Origin: Polaromonas sp.
GTDB taxonomy: Bacteria > Pseudomonadota > Gammaproteobacteria > Burkholderiales > Burkholderiaceae_C
Length of the DNA: 64,000 bases
Direction of reading: 5' to 3'
NCBI RefSeq assembly: GCF_030689685.1
Contig: NZ_JAUYEY010000021.1
Coordinates: forward strand, 1 to 64,000
Under the pieces are notes generated by a model. It did not search any database. It saw only the letters and a program-made list of their open reading frames with translations, and was not told the DNA's origin. Below, piece after piece: positions 1 through 8,050 of this stretch. The translations under genes and the position numbers were made by a program. The number at the start of each line of letters is the position of its first letter. Position 1 is the stretch's first letter.

Positions 1-305
1 GGGCACTTTGATGCCGTATCCATCAGAGGATCCACCTCGATTACTCGAAGTCTCTCTTCCTGATCGACGGCTGTTCATGCCCTTGGCGTTCAACAGTCTC
101 AATTCCTTGCCCGTGGGCAGGGAGGCATCCATAGCATCTCCAGGAAGGTGTTGCAGAACTGCATGCCCCAGCTTAGCCAGAGGCGGGCCGGCTGTCATCA
201 AGGTTTACGCGGGGCGCAAATTCTGCACCGTGGAACCTGACCGGTTTGCCAGCGGGCGGACGTTAAAATCGATGACGCTCATCCGCAGTTTCCCTCCCCA
301 TTGAA
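1..305. other. Leading segment without a supported gene
   Basis: I see no convincing coding region here. The only open frames are short and have no recognisable domain. The TTAAAAT at about 265-271 could be a -10 element for the gene starting near 306, but no clear -35 accompanies it. The stretch may be the promoter region of the downstream pair or may follow a gene outside the window. Confidence 0.4.
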
Positions 306-842
306 TTGACCCTTGTGACAGACATCGCTTCCTCTTTGCCTTCTTCTCCCGATTCTTCTTCCCCGCCTTTTTCAGCCGACGCCGACAGCCCGGTGCAGCA
401 GCCCCGGCTGTGGTGCGGTGACGGCTGGACCGCCCGCGTGATCAAGAACGAAGATGACGACGGCTGGGCCGTTGCCATGGTCAAGGACGGCGAGCCCGAG
501 CCGGCCCTGGTCGGGCCCTGGACCATGGGGCGCGACAAGAAAAACCCCAAGCCGCTGGACGGCACGGCCTTTATCACCCTGGTCAAGACCGCCTCGGAGT
601 TTGTCCGGCGCCACGAGCAACAGCTGCATGCCACGCTGCACCAGAGCCTGGAGGTCGATTGCCGTGGTGCGCGCATCACGGTGTCGCTGGACATCGAGCC
701 CGATGAAGATAACCCTTCTGCGCTGTTGAGCGCGCACGATGAAGCCGGCGATCAACTCGCGCAGGTGCGTGTGCCGCCGTCCTTCAAGCTGAGCCGGATC
801 AGCGCGACAGCTTGGGCCGACAGCGGCTTTGCCAAACCTTGA
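306..842 (+). CDS. Hypothetical protein, partner of Hsp70-like protein
   Basis: This is an acidic 178-residue protein with no recognised domain. Residues 1-35 are rich in Ser and Pro and probably disordered. The rest looks like a compact alpha/beta domain without signal peptide or membrane segments. The frame opens with TTG at 306, and an in-frame GTG at 315 is an alternative start. Its TGA stop overlaps the probable TTG start of the Hsp70-like gene at 839, which suggests translational coupling. A role as a substrate adaptor or co-chaperone for that protein is inference from context only. The codon pattern matches the neighbours, so I believe the gene is real. Confidence 0.7.
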   Translation: MTLVTDIASSLPSSPDSSSPPFSADADSPVQQPRLWCGDGWTARVIKNEDDDGWAVAMVKDGEPEPALVGPWTMGRDKKNPKPLDGTAFITLVKTASEFVRRHEQQLHATLHQSLEVDCRGARITVSLDIEPDEDNPSALLSAHDEAGDQLAQVRVPPSFKLSRISATAWADSGFAKP

Positions 843-2107
843 CGGCTTTGCCCGACGCCTGCGGCATTGACTTCGGCACTTCCAATTCCACGGCGACTTG
901 CACCCGCGCGGACGCGCCCGGTCAGGTCGGACTGCTGGCGTTGGAGGGGGGCAAGGCCACCTTGCCCTCAGTGGTGTTTTTTCATGCCGAAGACGCACAC
1001 ATCAGCTACGGCCGCGCCGCGCTGGCCGACTACCTGGCGGGTGACGAAGGCCGGCTGATGCGTTCGCTCAAAAGCCTGCTCGGCACGGCGTTGGTCGACG
1101 AGCAGACCGAAGTGGCCGGCCGCGCGCTGCCGTTTCGCGAACTGCTGGCGCAGTTCATCGGCGAGCTCAAGCGCCGCGCCGAGCAGGCGGCCGGCCGCAG
1201 CTTTACGCGCGCGGTGCTGGGGTGCCCGGTATTTTTTATCGATGGCGACCCGGCGGCCGACCGGCAGGCGCAGGACACCCTGGCCGGTATCGCCCATGCG
1301 GTGGGCTTTGCGGAAGTTGCTTTTCAATACGAGCCGATTGCTGCGGCGTTCGACTACGAGTCGCAGGTCAGGCGCGAAGAGCTGGTGCTGGTGGTCGACA
1401 TTGGCGGCGGCACCTCCGACTTTGCGCTGGTGCGACTGGCGCCCGAGCGCGCGGGCCGGGCCGACCGGCGCGACGACATCCTGGTCAGCGGAGGCGTGCA
1501 CATAGGCGGGACCGACTTCGACAAATACCTGAGCCTGGCCAGCGTGATGCCCATGCTGGGGCTGGGCAGCCACCTGAAAAATGGATTGCTGATGCCGTCG
1601 GCGCCGTACTTCAATCTGGCTACCTGGCACACCATCAATTTTGCGTACACAAAAAAGGCGGCGGCCCAGCTTGCCGAACTGCGTCGTGAGGCTGCGGAAC
1701 CGGACAAACTGGAGCGCCTGCAGGCCCTGGTGGCCCAACGCGCTGGTCACTGGCTGGCGATGCAGGTCGAGGAGGCCAAGATGGCCCTGTCGGGCGAGGC
1801 GGAAACATGCCTGGACCTGGAGCGCATCAGCGCCGGCGAAACGCTGCTGCTGAAGCGTGAAGATTTCGAGGGGGTCATCTCCGCGCTGGTGGACAACATT
1901 GCCGCGAGCGTCAATGGCCTGCTGCGCGATGCGGGTGTGTTGCCGGGTGCGGTGGACACGGTGTTTTTCACCGGCGGCTCCAGCAGCGTGCCGCTGCTGC
2001 GCGCGCGGATCGCCGCGCTGTTGCCGCATGCACGCCGCGTCGAGGGCGACCTGTTCGGCAGCATTGGCGCCGGCCTGGCGCTCGATGCGCTGCGCAAGTT
2101 CGGCTGA
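839..2107 (+). CDS. Hsp70-family protein, YegD-like
   Basis: The protein is a cytoplasmic ATP-binding chaperone-like protein of the actin/Hsp70 fold. The N-terminal phosphate-1 loop CGIDFGTSNS, the phosphate-2 segment VVDIGGGTSDFALV around residue 190 and the adenosine motif FFTGGSSSVPLL near residue 380 are visible. The stretch AFQYEPIAAAFDYE matches the connect region of E. coli YegD. At about 422 residues it is the length of YegD and lacks the substrate-binding and lid domains of DnaK. I prefer TTG 839 to the TTG at 812 because the homologous region starts a few codons later and 839 overlaps the upstream stop. The client is unknown, and no J-domain or GrpE gene is nearby. Confidence 0.88.
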   Translation: MTALPDACGIDFGTSNSTATCTRADAPGQVGLLALEGGKATLPSVVFFHAEDAHISYGRAALADYLAGDEGRLMRSLKSLLGTALVDEQTEVAGRALPFRELLAQFIGELKRRAEQAAGRSFTRAVLGCPVFFIDGDPAADRQAQDTLAGIAHAVGFAEVAFQYEPIAAAFDYESQVRREELVLVVDIGGGTSDFALVRLAPERAGRADRRDDILVSGGVHIGGTDFDKYLSLASVMPMLGLGSHLKNGLLMPSAPYFNLATWHTINFAYTKKAAAQLAELRREAAEPDKLERLQALVAQRAGHWLAMQVEEAKMALSGEAETCLDLERISAGETLLLKREDFEGVISALVDNIAASVNGLLRDAGVLPGAVDTVFFTGGSSSVPLLRARIAALLPHARRVEGDLFGSIGAGLALDALRKFG

Positions 2108-2124
2108 TCCCACCATGCCCAAGC

Positions 2125-2156
2125 ACACCTGCGGGCGGTAACCCGCGGGTGTATTT
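2125..2156 (+). terminator. Possible terminator after the Hsp70-like gene
   Basis: An inverted repeat, ACACCTGCGGG then CCCGCGGGTGT with a 6-base loop and one wobble pair, lies 18 bases after the stop of the Hsp70-like gene. Only a weak T-rich tail (GTATTTG) follows, so the call is tentative. Confidence 0.45.
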
Positions 2157-2258
2157 GCCTTGCAACACGGACCGGTAAGTCCGTTTGCCAGCAGCAAGTA
2201 TCGGCTTCACAGCGAAGAAAGTGCTTCCGTATTTCCGGTCATTGCGCTTCATATCAGT

Positions 2259-2278
2259 AATAATTACTTCAAATTATT
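2259..2278 (+). promoter_or_regulatory. Candidate operator of the Lrp-family gene
   Basis: A perfect 7-6-7 dyad, AATAATT-ACTTCA-AATTATT, sits 24 bases before the Lrp-type regulator start in an AT-rich patch that stands out from the GC-rich surroundings. Lrp/AsnC proteins commonly autoregulate through AT-rich dyads, so this is a plausible autoregulatory site. Confidence 0.45.
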
Positions 2279-2301
2279 GTAAATAAAGGAAATATTTTTA
2301 T

Positions 2302-2760
2302 ATGGATAAAATTGATCGAAAAATTCTTCAAGTGCTGCAAGCCAATGCGCGCGCCAGCCTGCAGGAGATCGGCCAGGCGGTCTGCCTGAGCCACACGCCG
2401 TGCTGGAGCCGCATCAAGAAGATGGAAGAGTCGGGCGTGATTGAGGGCTACACCGTGCGCATCAATGCTGCGGCGCTGGACCTGGCCGACACCGTGCTGG
2501 TGCAGGTCACGCTGGACAGCCACTCTGACAACACGCTGGAAAAATTTGGCGAGATGCTGGCGAAGATCCCCGAAGTGATCGAGGCCTACCTGGTGTCGGG
2601 CGACTACGACTATTTGCTGCGCATTGCGGTCAGCGGCACCCAGGACTACGAACGGCTGCTGCGCGAGCGCCTCTATAAGATCAAGGGCATACGCCACAGC
2701 AAGTCCAGCTTTGTGCTGCGCACCCTGAAGAAGGCCGACTTGCCGCTGTTTCCCGCCTGA
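2302..2760 (+). CDS. Lrp/AsnC family transcriptional regulator
   Basis: This is a 152-residue DNA-binding regulator. Residues 1-60 form the AsnC winged helix-turn-helix (MDKIDRKILQVLQANARAS, then the recognition segment CLSHTPCWSRIKKME). Residues 65-150 form the RAM/AsnC ligand-binding domain, with VSGDYDYLLRI as its typical GxxDY motif. Length is normal for the family. The ATG lies behind AAAGGAAA. The gene converges with a DMT-family exporter gene 18 bases downstream. Lrp-type genes often sit next to amino-acid exporters, but convergence rather than divergence here makes direct control uncertain. The effector cannot be read from the sequence. Confidence 0.93.
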   Translation: MDKIDRKILQVLQANARASLQEIGQAVCLSHTPCWSRIKKMEESGVIEGYTVRINAAALDLADTVLVQVTLDSHSDNTLEKFGEMLAKIPEVIEAYLVSGDYDYLLRIAVSGTQDYERLLRERLYKIKGIRHSKSSFVLRTLKKADLPLFPA

Positions 2761-2778
2761 GAAGGCGCCGACGCCGGG

Positions 2779-3666
2779 TCAGCCGCGCTCGCGCAGGGCC
2801 CGCGTGCGCACCCAGGCCATGCGCGCCTCGGTCAGCGCCACACCGAGCCCGGCCAGGCAGATCAGCGCGATGCCAAGCGCCGTGGTTTGGCCCGGCACCT
2901 GGCCAAACACCAGCCAGCCCAGAATTGCGGCGCTGATGATCTGCAGGTAGCTGAAGGGTGCCAGCAGGGTTGCCGGGCTTTTGCTGAAGGCTGCCGCCTG
3001 CAGCCAATGGCCGAAGAAGCCGGTGACACCGGTGGAGACCAGCAGCACCCACGCCCAGAAGGACAAGTCGGGCGTGACCCAGAACCAGGGCAGCGCCAGG
3101 GAAAGCGCTGCCGTGCCGAACAGGCCGCCGTAGTAGTTGGTGGTCAGTGGGTCGTCATGGGCCACGCGCCGCGTGGAAATCTGGAACAGTGCAAATGTAA
3201 AGGCGGTCAGCAGGCCCAGCGCCACACCGACCGGGTCGAGCTGCGCGCCGGGCCGCACCACCACCAGCATGCCGGCAAAACCGAGCAGCACACCCAGCCA
3301 GCGGTGCAGGCGGTGCTCCTCTTTGAGCAGCCAGGGCGCCATCGCCATCACAAAAAGCGGGGCCATGAAGTTGATGGCGGTGGCTTCGGCCAGCGGCAGG
3401 CGCGCCAGCACCGAGAAAAACAGCACGGTGGTGGCAATCATCAAAAAGCCCCGGACCAGTTGGCGCGGCAGCGACTGTGTTTTAAAAATTGCCTTGCCGC
3501 GCCGAGGCAGCACCACGGCAGTCATCAGCGCGGTGTGCACGGCATACCGCATCCAGGACACCATCAGCACCGGCACACCAGCCAGCACCAGCCACTTGCC
3601 GGACGCGTCGAGCGCGGAGAGCAGCCACAGGCCAGCGATGTGAAGGAGGATTCCGCTCTTGTTCAT
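2779..3666 (-). CDS. EamA/DMT family permease
   Basis: This is an inner-membrane protein of about 295 residues with roughly ten hydrophobic segments and an internal duplication, as in the drug/metabolite transporter superfamily (EamA, RhaT/SAM group). The first segment is GILLHIAGLWLLSALDASGK. A second EamA repeat starts near LGVALGLLTAFTFALFQIST. I chose the ATG at 3666 (MNKSGILLHIAG), because the longer frame would add a 25-residue Arg/Pro-rich leader not typical of the family. The substrate is unknown. Amino-acid or metabolite efflux is usual for such proteins, and the neighbouring Lrp-type gene fits that loosely. Confidence 0.88.
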   Translation of the reverse strand: MNKSGILLHIAGLWLLSALDASGKWLVLAGVPVLMVSWMRYAVHTALMTAVVLPRRGKAIFKTQSLPRQLVRGFLMIATTVLFFSVLARLPLAEATAINFMAPLFVMAMAPWLLKEEHRLHRWLGVLLGFAGMLVVVRPGAQLDPVGVALGLLTAFTFALFQISTRRVAHDDPLTTNYYGGLFGTAALSLALPWFWVTPDLSFWAWVLLVSTGVTGFFGHWLQAAAFSKSPATLLAPFSYLQIISAAILGWLVFGQVPGQTTALGIALICLAGLGVALTEARMAWVRTRALRERG

Positions 3667-3754
3667 GGGTGCATGGTGCGTCGGCGGCAGGAAGAGCCGG
3701 GCTGACCACGAAATTATAAGTAAAAATCCCCTCCGCCCCATGTCCGGAAAGGAC

Positions 3755-3778
3755 TTCTAGCTATCAAATAAGTAGCAT
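3755..3778. repeat. Dispersed Comamonadaceae-type intergenic repeat, short copy
   Basis: The core TCTAGCTATCAAATAAGTAG matches the AGCTATCAAAAAAGTAGC segment near 5325-5343 and related copies at other gene borders in this window. This copy keeps only the inverted TAGCTA...TAGC core. Confidence 0.6.
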
Positions 3779-3802
3779 CGAAGGATCGACACAGCGTCCC
3801 GC

Positions 3803-4552
3803 TCAAACGGTGACGTCGGCATTCTCCGCTGCCATGAAGTGCATTTCCGCGCGGCCCGCCTCATGGCTCAGGCCGACCTGCTCGGCAGTGGCCAGGGCCT
3901 GCACATCGTCCCAGCCGAGTTTTCGGTAAGACGGCGGGTCTTCGGCGGCAACCGCGCCCGGCTCGCTGCTGACGCTGATCACCACGCCGAGCTGGCCGTC
4001 GGTCGCATGGCTGCTGATCACGATGCGGGCCGGTGTCAGCGCGGCGTCGGTCAGGGCAATCAGGGCGGCGGTGAAGACGCTGCGCAGCGCGAAGACCGAG
4101 GCCGCCATGTCGGAGGTGGCGATGGTGTTGGACACACTGAAACCGCGAAAAGCCAGGTCGGTGGTCAGCATGCCTAAGCATTCCTCTACGCTGGCATGAA
4201 GCGGCCCCACGCTGCTTTCTTTGGGCGCAAGCCAGGTCAGCAGGCCCATGCTGGCGCCGGCGGCCGAGCGCGTCAGGGTGCTGATGGACTTGCTGCTTTC
4301 GCGTATCGCCGTGAGATCAGGTTGCGCGGCCTGCAAGCGCCTGTCCATGATGGCCGCCACCATACCGATGGGCTGCAGCGTTCCCGCCAGATGATGGCGC
4401 AGCGCGGGGGCAACGCGGCGCAACAGCGCATAACGGGCGGCTTCTTCCGAGAGCACTTCCTGGGGTGTGCGTGCCGGTGCCGCAGCGGGAGCCTGTTGCA
4501 GGTCGCGAGCTGTCATACAGCCCTGCCGCAGTTCAACAGGGGCGCGTCGCAT
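3803..4552 (-). CDS. Hypothetical protein resembling a histidine-kinase DHp/ATPase remnant
   Basis: The protein has up to 249 residues; an in-frame ATG at 4516 would give 237. Residues near 50-65 (APALRHHLAGTLQPIGM) resemble a histidine-kinase H-box helix. The C-terminal half (FALRSVFTAALIALTDAA, then LGVVISVS) vaguely follows an HATPase_c fold, but no clear N, G1 or G2 box is present. It may be a catalytically dead phosphotransfer or sensor protein, comparable to ShpA/ChpT-like proteins, which is inference. No response regulator is adjacent. It is transcribed alone, and I see no clear promoter. Confidence 0.6.
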   Translation of the reverse strand: MRRAPVELRQGCMTARDLQQAPAAAPARTPQEVLSEEAARYALLRRVAPALRHHLAGTLQPIGMVAAIMDRRLQAAQPDLTAIRESSKSISTLTRSAAGASMGLLTWLAPKESSVGPLHASVEECLGMLTTDLAFRGFSVSNTIATSDMAASVFALRSVFTAALIALTDAALTPARIVISSHATDGQLGVVISVSSEPGAVAAEDPPSYRKLGWDDVQALATAEQVGLSHEAGRAEMHFMAAENADVTV

Positions 4553-4819
4553 CGGGTGTCCGGAGAGTGGGTCGTTCGGTACAAATGCATGGTTGTCAAG
4601 AATGTTGAGAGCACGACTCGCTGCGGGAGGGGAGGCTGAATCATCGCACTAAGGCCATCGTCAAGCCAGATCAGCGCTGAAGGTCTGTTCGCACCCGTGA
4701 CATTAACGCGAACAGATTGAGAGTGTGCCGGACCGGCTCTGGCCCGCGTGTCAGACGGCACCCACAGTTTACAGGCGCATGACAGAATGCGCGGGTCTTT
4801 GTTTTGATGTGGAGCCCGT

Positions 4820-5284
4820 ATGAATTTTGCGCCCGACCTGTCCACCGTGACCCACGGCATCCAGTTGGCCGTGGCGCCGGTGTTTCTGCTGACCGCCGTC
4901 TCCGGAATGATCGCCGCCGTGGCGGGACGGCTGGCCCGCATCATCGACCGCGCGCGTTTTCTGGAAAACCGGCTCGAAAGCGGGGGGGTGGAGCCCGCCA
5001 AAGCCATCCGGATGTATGCCGAGCTGAGGGAGCTCAGGCAACGCGGCTGGCTGGTCAACAGTTGCATCGCGCTGCTGACTTTTTGCGCCATGCTGATTGG
5101 CACCACCATCATTTTGCTGTTTTTGGGCGAAACCAGCGCGCTGAACATCTTGCGCACCGCCACCGTGTGTTTTCTGGCTGGCGTGGTGTTCTTTTTGCTG
5201 GCGCTGCTGTGTTTTCTGGCCGAAACGCTGCTCGCGACGCGTCTGCTCAAATTTGCGGAGTTACCGGTTCGGCCCCCCAATTAG
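4820..5284 (+). CDS. DUF2721 family membrane protein
   Basis: This 154-residue membrane protein matches the DUF2721 family in its first 45 residues: VTHGIQLAVAPVFLLTAVSG followed by a basic segment GRLARIIDRARFLE. Further hydrophobic segments lie at about residues 75-100 and 108-135. The start ATG follows GGAGCC at a good distance. The function of the family is unknown. The gene stands alone, followed by a dispersed repeat and a convergent gene. Confidence 0.85.
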   Translation: MNFAPDLSTVTHGIQLAVAPVFLLTAVSGMIAAVAGRLARIIDRARFLENRLESGGVEPAKAIRMYAELRELRQRGWLVNSCIALLTFCAMLIGTTIILLFLGETSALNILRTATVCFLAGVVFFLLALLCFLAETLLATRLLKFAELPVRPPN

Positions 5285-5293
5285 TGGTCAAAA

Positions 5294-5344
5294 AGGACTC
5301 CAGCCCATAGCGGGTGGGCGCGAGCAGCTATCAAAAAAGTAGCG
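5294..5344. repeat. Dispersed intergenic repeat, full copy
   Basis: This copy reads GACTCCAGCCCATAGCGGGT, GGGCGCGAGCAGCTATC and AAAAAAGTAGC in order. The same modules (gene-distal CCAGCCCAT, GGGCG, AGCAGCTA, then AT-rich core) recur at 22641, 30696 and 42802, in both orientations. It lies between convergent genes. Confidence 0.7.
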
Positions 5345-5359
5345 TATCGAGGCCCGCCT

Positions 5360-7006
5360 TTATTCAGCGGTGCGCCGCGACGGCAGCCTGGCCTGCACCG
5401 TTGGCAGGTCGATCATGACCGGCTGGCCCGGTGTGGTGCAGCCGGTATCGCAGCATTTGCCAGGTTGGCGGTTTTTGGTGATGGCGCGGTCCGGGTTGTG
5501 CGGCACACCTTCGCCACTGCCGTCGGCGTTCAGGCCGCGCTCCAGAATGCGTTCGACCAGCTCCACCTTGGAGCCGACCGGGTAGTTGCGGTAGATCTCC
5601 TGCTTCATCGCCGCCGGCGAGCCGCCGCCGTGCAGGCTGATCACGCTGTACCAGCCACCCTGGTAGCCCGCCGTCAGGTCTTCAATAAAACGCGCGGTCT
5701 CGATGCGCTGCTCATACGGCACGTCGGGGTTGGCGCGCAGCACTTCGGACAGTTTGGCACCGGTCTCGGGGTTGTGGTCCTCGTCGGGGCCGGGCAGGGT
5801 GACGATGAGGCCGCCGCTGACGTAATGCGCAATCCGGTGCATGTCGTAAATCTTGGTGGCCAACAGCAGCTTGCCAATGTTGGCAAACACCGGGTCGGGC
5901 ATGAAGGTTTTGCTGTGTTCGTTGGGCTTGCCGTACACGCTGGCGGCCACCCCGCAGGCGTAAAAACTCTCGGTGATGGTGATGAGTTCGACCATCTGCT
6001 CGCGCAAATGCGTCTCCTTGCCCGGATCGAAGCCGTTGGCCTCGCACATCAGCGCGCCGGCACCAATCAGCAAATCACCAAAGCCGGCGCGTGCGCCTAT
6101 GCAGGTGTGGCGGTGGTGCGTGGCGTAGCTGTAGGTGAGGTGGCCCGAGTGTTCCCACTCGCCCGCATAAAACACGTTGTCATAAGGCACGAACACCTTG
6201 TCGAACATCACCACGCCAGTGCTCTGGCCGTACTTGCGGCTGAACAGGGCGGCGCCATGCTCGACCTTTTCACCGGGCCGGCCCGCTGGCCGCGCAATGA
6301 TGGCGATACCCGGTGCGTCAATGGGCACGGCGCAGCAGACCGCAAAGTCGGCGTCTTCGTGGCCCATGTTGCGGCAGGGCATGACCAGCAGCTCATGCAC
6401 ATAGGGCGCGCCGGTGACGATGGCCTTGGTGCCGCTGATCACGATGCCTTTGGCGTTGCGCTCGACGATGTGCAGGTAGCTGTCGACATTGGCCTGCTCG
6501 TGCGGGCGCTTGCTGCGGTCACCCTTGGCGTCGGTCATGGCAATGCCCAGCGTCAGGTCCTGGTCCTGCACGCGGTGCAGGTAGTTCAGAAAGCGCGCCG
6601 TATTTTCTGTCGTGCCGCGCGCATCGTCGATGCGGCTGGATACCTGGCCAATCGCGTTGAGCGCATCGTGCGTCAGGTAGCGCTGGGCGCAGCCGGTTTC
6701 CTGGCACACCAAGCGCACGGCCTCTAATTTGTTCAGCAGGTCCCCGCTGCTGGTGCTGATGTGGCTCAAGCGGTTGACTACTTTGTCGCTGGTGTGCTGC
6801 ACCGCCGTCATGATGGGCGCGTATTTAGGCTTGAGCGCGTAGTCGTAGGTCAAGGCAATCGCATTGATGCCGGGACCGAAGCCGCGCTCGTCGGCCACGC
6901 TGTCAACCTGCCGGCCGTCGAGGAACACGCGTGGCTTGTAGCGACGCAGCGACTCGCGGAAGTCATCGCCGGACATCAGTGTGGCGCTAGGGGCTGGGGC
7001 GTTCAT
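5360..7006 (-). CDS. HpaB/4-hydroxybutyryl-CoA dehydratase-like oxidoreductase
   Basis: This 548-residue protein belongs to the family of flavin-dependent 4-hydroxyphenylacetate 3-monooxygenase (HpaB), PvcC and 4-hydroxybutyryl-CoA dehydratase (AbfD). From memory, the order of motifs follows AbfD: AMTDAKGDRSKRP, GTKAIVTGAPYVHE, YATHHRHTC and SLHGGGSPAAMKQ. In Clostridium AbfD the [4Fe-4S] ligands are Cys99, Cys103, His292 and Cys299. Here the equivalents appear to be Cys106, Tyr110, His298 and Ala305, so a cluster is unlikely and a flavin-only hydroxylase or isomerase role is more probable. The C-terminus carries an extra tail with CCDTGC (residues about 518-523), absent from AbfD. Start ATG 7006 follows GGAG. 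No reductase gene is adjacent. Substrate unknown. Confidence 0.8.
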   Translation of the reverse strand: MNAPAPSATLMSGDDFRESLRRYKPRVFLDGRQVDSVADERGFGPGINAIALTYDYALKPKYAPIMTAVQHTSDKVVNRLSHISTSSGDLLNKLEAVRLVCQETGCAQRYLTHDALNAIGQVSSRIDDARGTTENTARFLNYLHRVQDQDLTLGIAMTDAKGDRSKRPHEQANVDSYLHIVERNAKGIVISGTKAIVTGAPYVHELLVMPCRNMGHEDADFAVCCAVPIDAPGIAIIARPAGRPGEKVEHGAALFSRKYGQSTGVVMFDKVFVPYDNVFYAGEWEHSGHLTYSYATHHRHTCIGARAGFGDLLIGAGALMCEANGFDPGKETHLREQMVELITITESFYACGVAASVYGKPNEHSKTFMPDPVFANIGKLLLATKIYDMHRIAHYVSGGLIVTLPGPDEDHNPETGAKLSEVLRANPDVPYEQRIETARFIEDLTAGYQGGWYSVISLHGGGSPAAMKQEIYRNYPVGSKVELVERILERGLNADGSGEGVPHNPDRAITKNRQPGKCCDTGCTTPGQPVMIDLPTVQARLPSRRTAE

Positions 7007-7030
7007 TGGCTTGTCTCCGGGTAGTGGGGT

Positions 7031-7197
7031 CTAGTACTGCAACCCGAAAATATCGAAACATGAAAGCGCGTCTTCGCACCCATGGCGGCGTTGCAACCCT
7101 TGCGAAGGCGCACAGCCTTCGCTGCGGCTTGCGCCTTGCCCTGGGCACGAATCCATCACTTTCATTTTGTCTCGCTACTTTCGGGTTGCAGTACTAG
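7031..7197. mobile_element. MITE-like element with 19-bp perfect terminal inverted repeats
   Basis: The sequence CTAGTACTGCAACCCGAAA at 7031-7049 is exactly repeated in inverse orientation at 7179-7197. Beyond that the arms keep partial similarity for another 16 or so bases (TATCGAAACATGAAA against TAGCGAGACAAAATGAAA). The 167-bp element has no coding capacity. Both ends are CTAG, which could be a 4-bp palindromic target duplication of the kind made by some IS5-group elements. It lies between divergent promoters of the HpaB-like and isochorismatase-like genes, so it may have altered them. Confidence 0.75.
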
Positions 7198-7290
7198 TTT
7201 AAAGAATTCCAGAAGTTAAATTGTCGGACTCATGCAAACCGCTTTGTCCGGCTTCTGCAACAATCAAAGTCAACCCATTTAGGAGAAGCC

Positions 7291-7935
7291 ATGCTGTTAG
7301 ACGCCGATGATTCCCAGCTTGTACTGGTCGACTACCAGGCCCGACTGATGCCGGTTATTTTTGAAAACGAAATGATTGTGGCTAACGCTTTGCGACTGGC
7401 GCGCATGGCCCGTTCAATGGAAGTCCCCGTGTGGGGAACCGAACAAAACCCAGACGGCCTGGGCCGCAACATGCCCGAGTTGATTGCCGCCATTGAAGCG
7501 GTCAGCAATGCAGGCGGTGGCAAGACGCTGACCAAGATGCATTTCAACGCCGTGGAAGACGGCCTGGTTGACTGGCTGCGTCCGCCCGCACGCAAGCCGC
7601 CGCAGGGAGGGAATGCGCGCAGCCTGCCCAAGCATCTGCAAAAACCAACCGAAGAACCCGAAGGCCGCAACACCATCGTCATCGCCGGCTGCGAAGCCCA
7701 CGTTTGCCTGATGCAAACCGCGCTTGGGCTGCTGGAAGAAGAGTTCGAAGTCTGGGTCGTGACCGATGCCTGCAGCTCACGCAGCGAACGCAACCGTGAC
7801 GCCGCCTTCGACCGGCTGGCCGGAGCGGGCGCGGAGCTGGTGACGACCGAGATGGTCGCGTTTGAATGGCTGCGAACGGCGCAACATCCGCTGTTCAGAG
7901 AGGTGCTGGGGCTAATCAAGCAGGGTGCTGCTTAA
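7291..7935 (+). CDS. Isochorismatase-like cysteine hydrolase
   Basis: This 214-residue cytoplasmic hydrolase has the isochorismatase/nicotinamidase fold. The N-terminal strand and acid DSQLVLVDYQARL (Asp at about 14) and the catalytic Cys segment IVIAGCEAHVCLMQT (residues about 129-143) are present. A middle segment LTKMHFNAVEDGLVDWL supplies the usual Lys. The start ATG is behind AGGAGAAGCC. An unusual 25-residue basic, Pro-rich loop (RPPARKPPQGGNARSLPKH) lies in the middle. The same loop is recognisable in the decayed fragment at 12306-12440, so it belongs to this subfamily. The substrate is unknown; nicotinamide, isochorismate or another amide are possible. Confidence 0.88.
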   Translation: MLLDADDSQLVLVDYQARLMPVIFENEMIVANALRLARMARSMEVPVWGTEQNPDGLGRNMPELIAAIEAVSNAGGGKTLTKMHFNAVEDGLVDWLRPPARKPPQGGNARSLPKHLQKPTEEPEGRNTIVIAGCEAHVCLMQTALGLLEEEFEVWVVTDACSSRSERNRDAAFDRLAGAGAELVTTEMVAFEWLRTAQHPLFREVLGLIKQGAA

Positions 7936-8050
7936 AAAATGGATGCCGGATGGTAATTAACCGTATAGCGTGCTAATTTGCGGCTTTGCGGGATCTATCA
8001 AAGTCCAGTAGCCTCTGCCATTCGCACCAGCCCAAACTTACAAAGCGCGC

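Noticed and set aside
968-2197. Long minus-strand frame opposite the Hsp70-like gene
   Set aside because: It is a shadow frame in high-GC DNA; the plus strand carries all family motifs.
7006-7197. Short open frame through the MITE-like element
   Set aside because: It spans the inverted repeats and has no protein-like composition; the palindromic structure explains the sequence.
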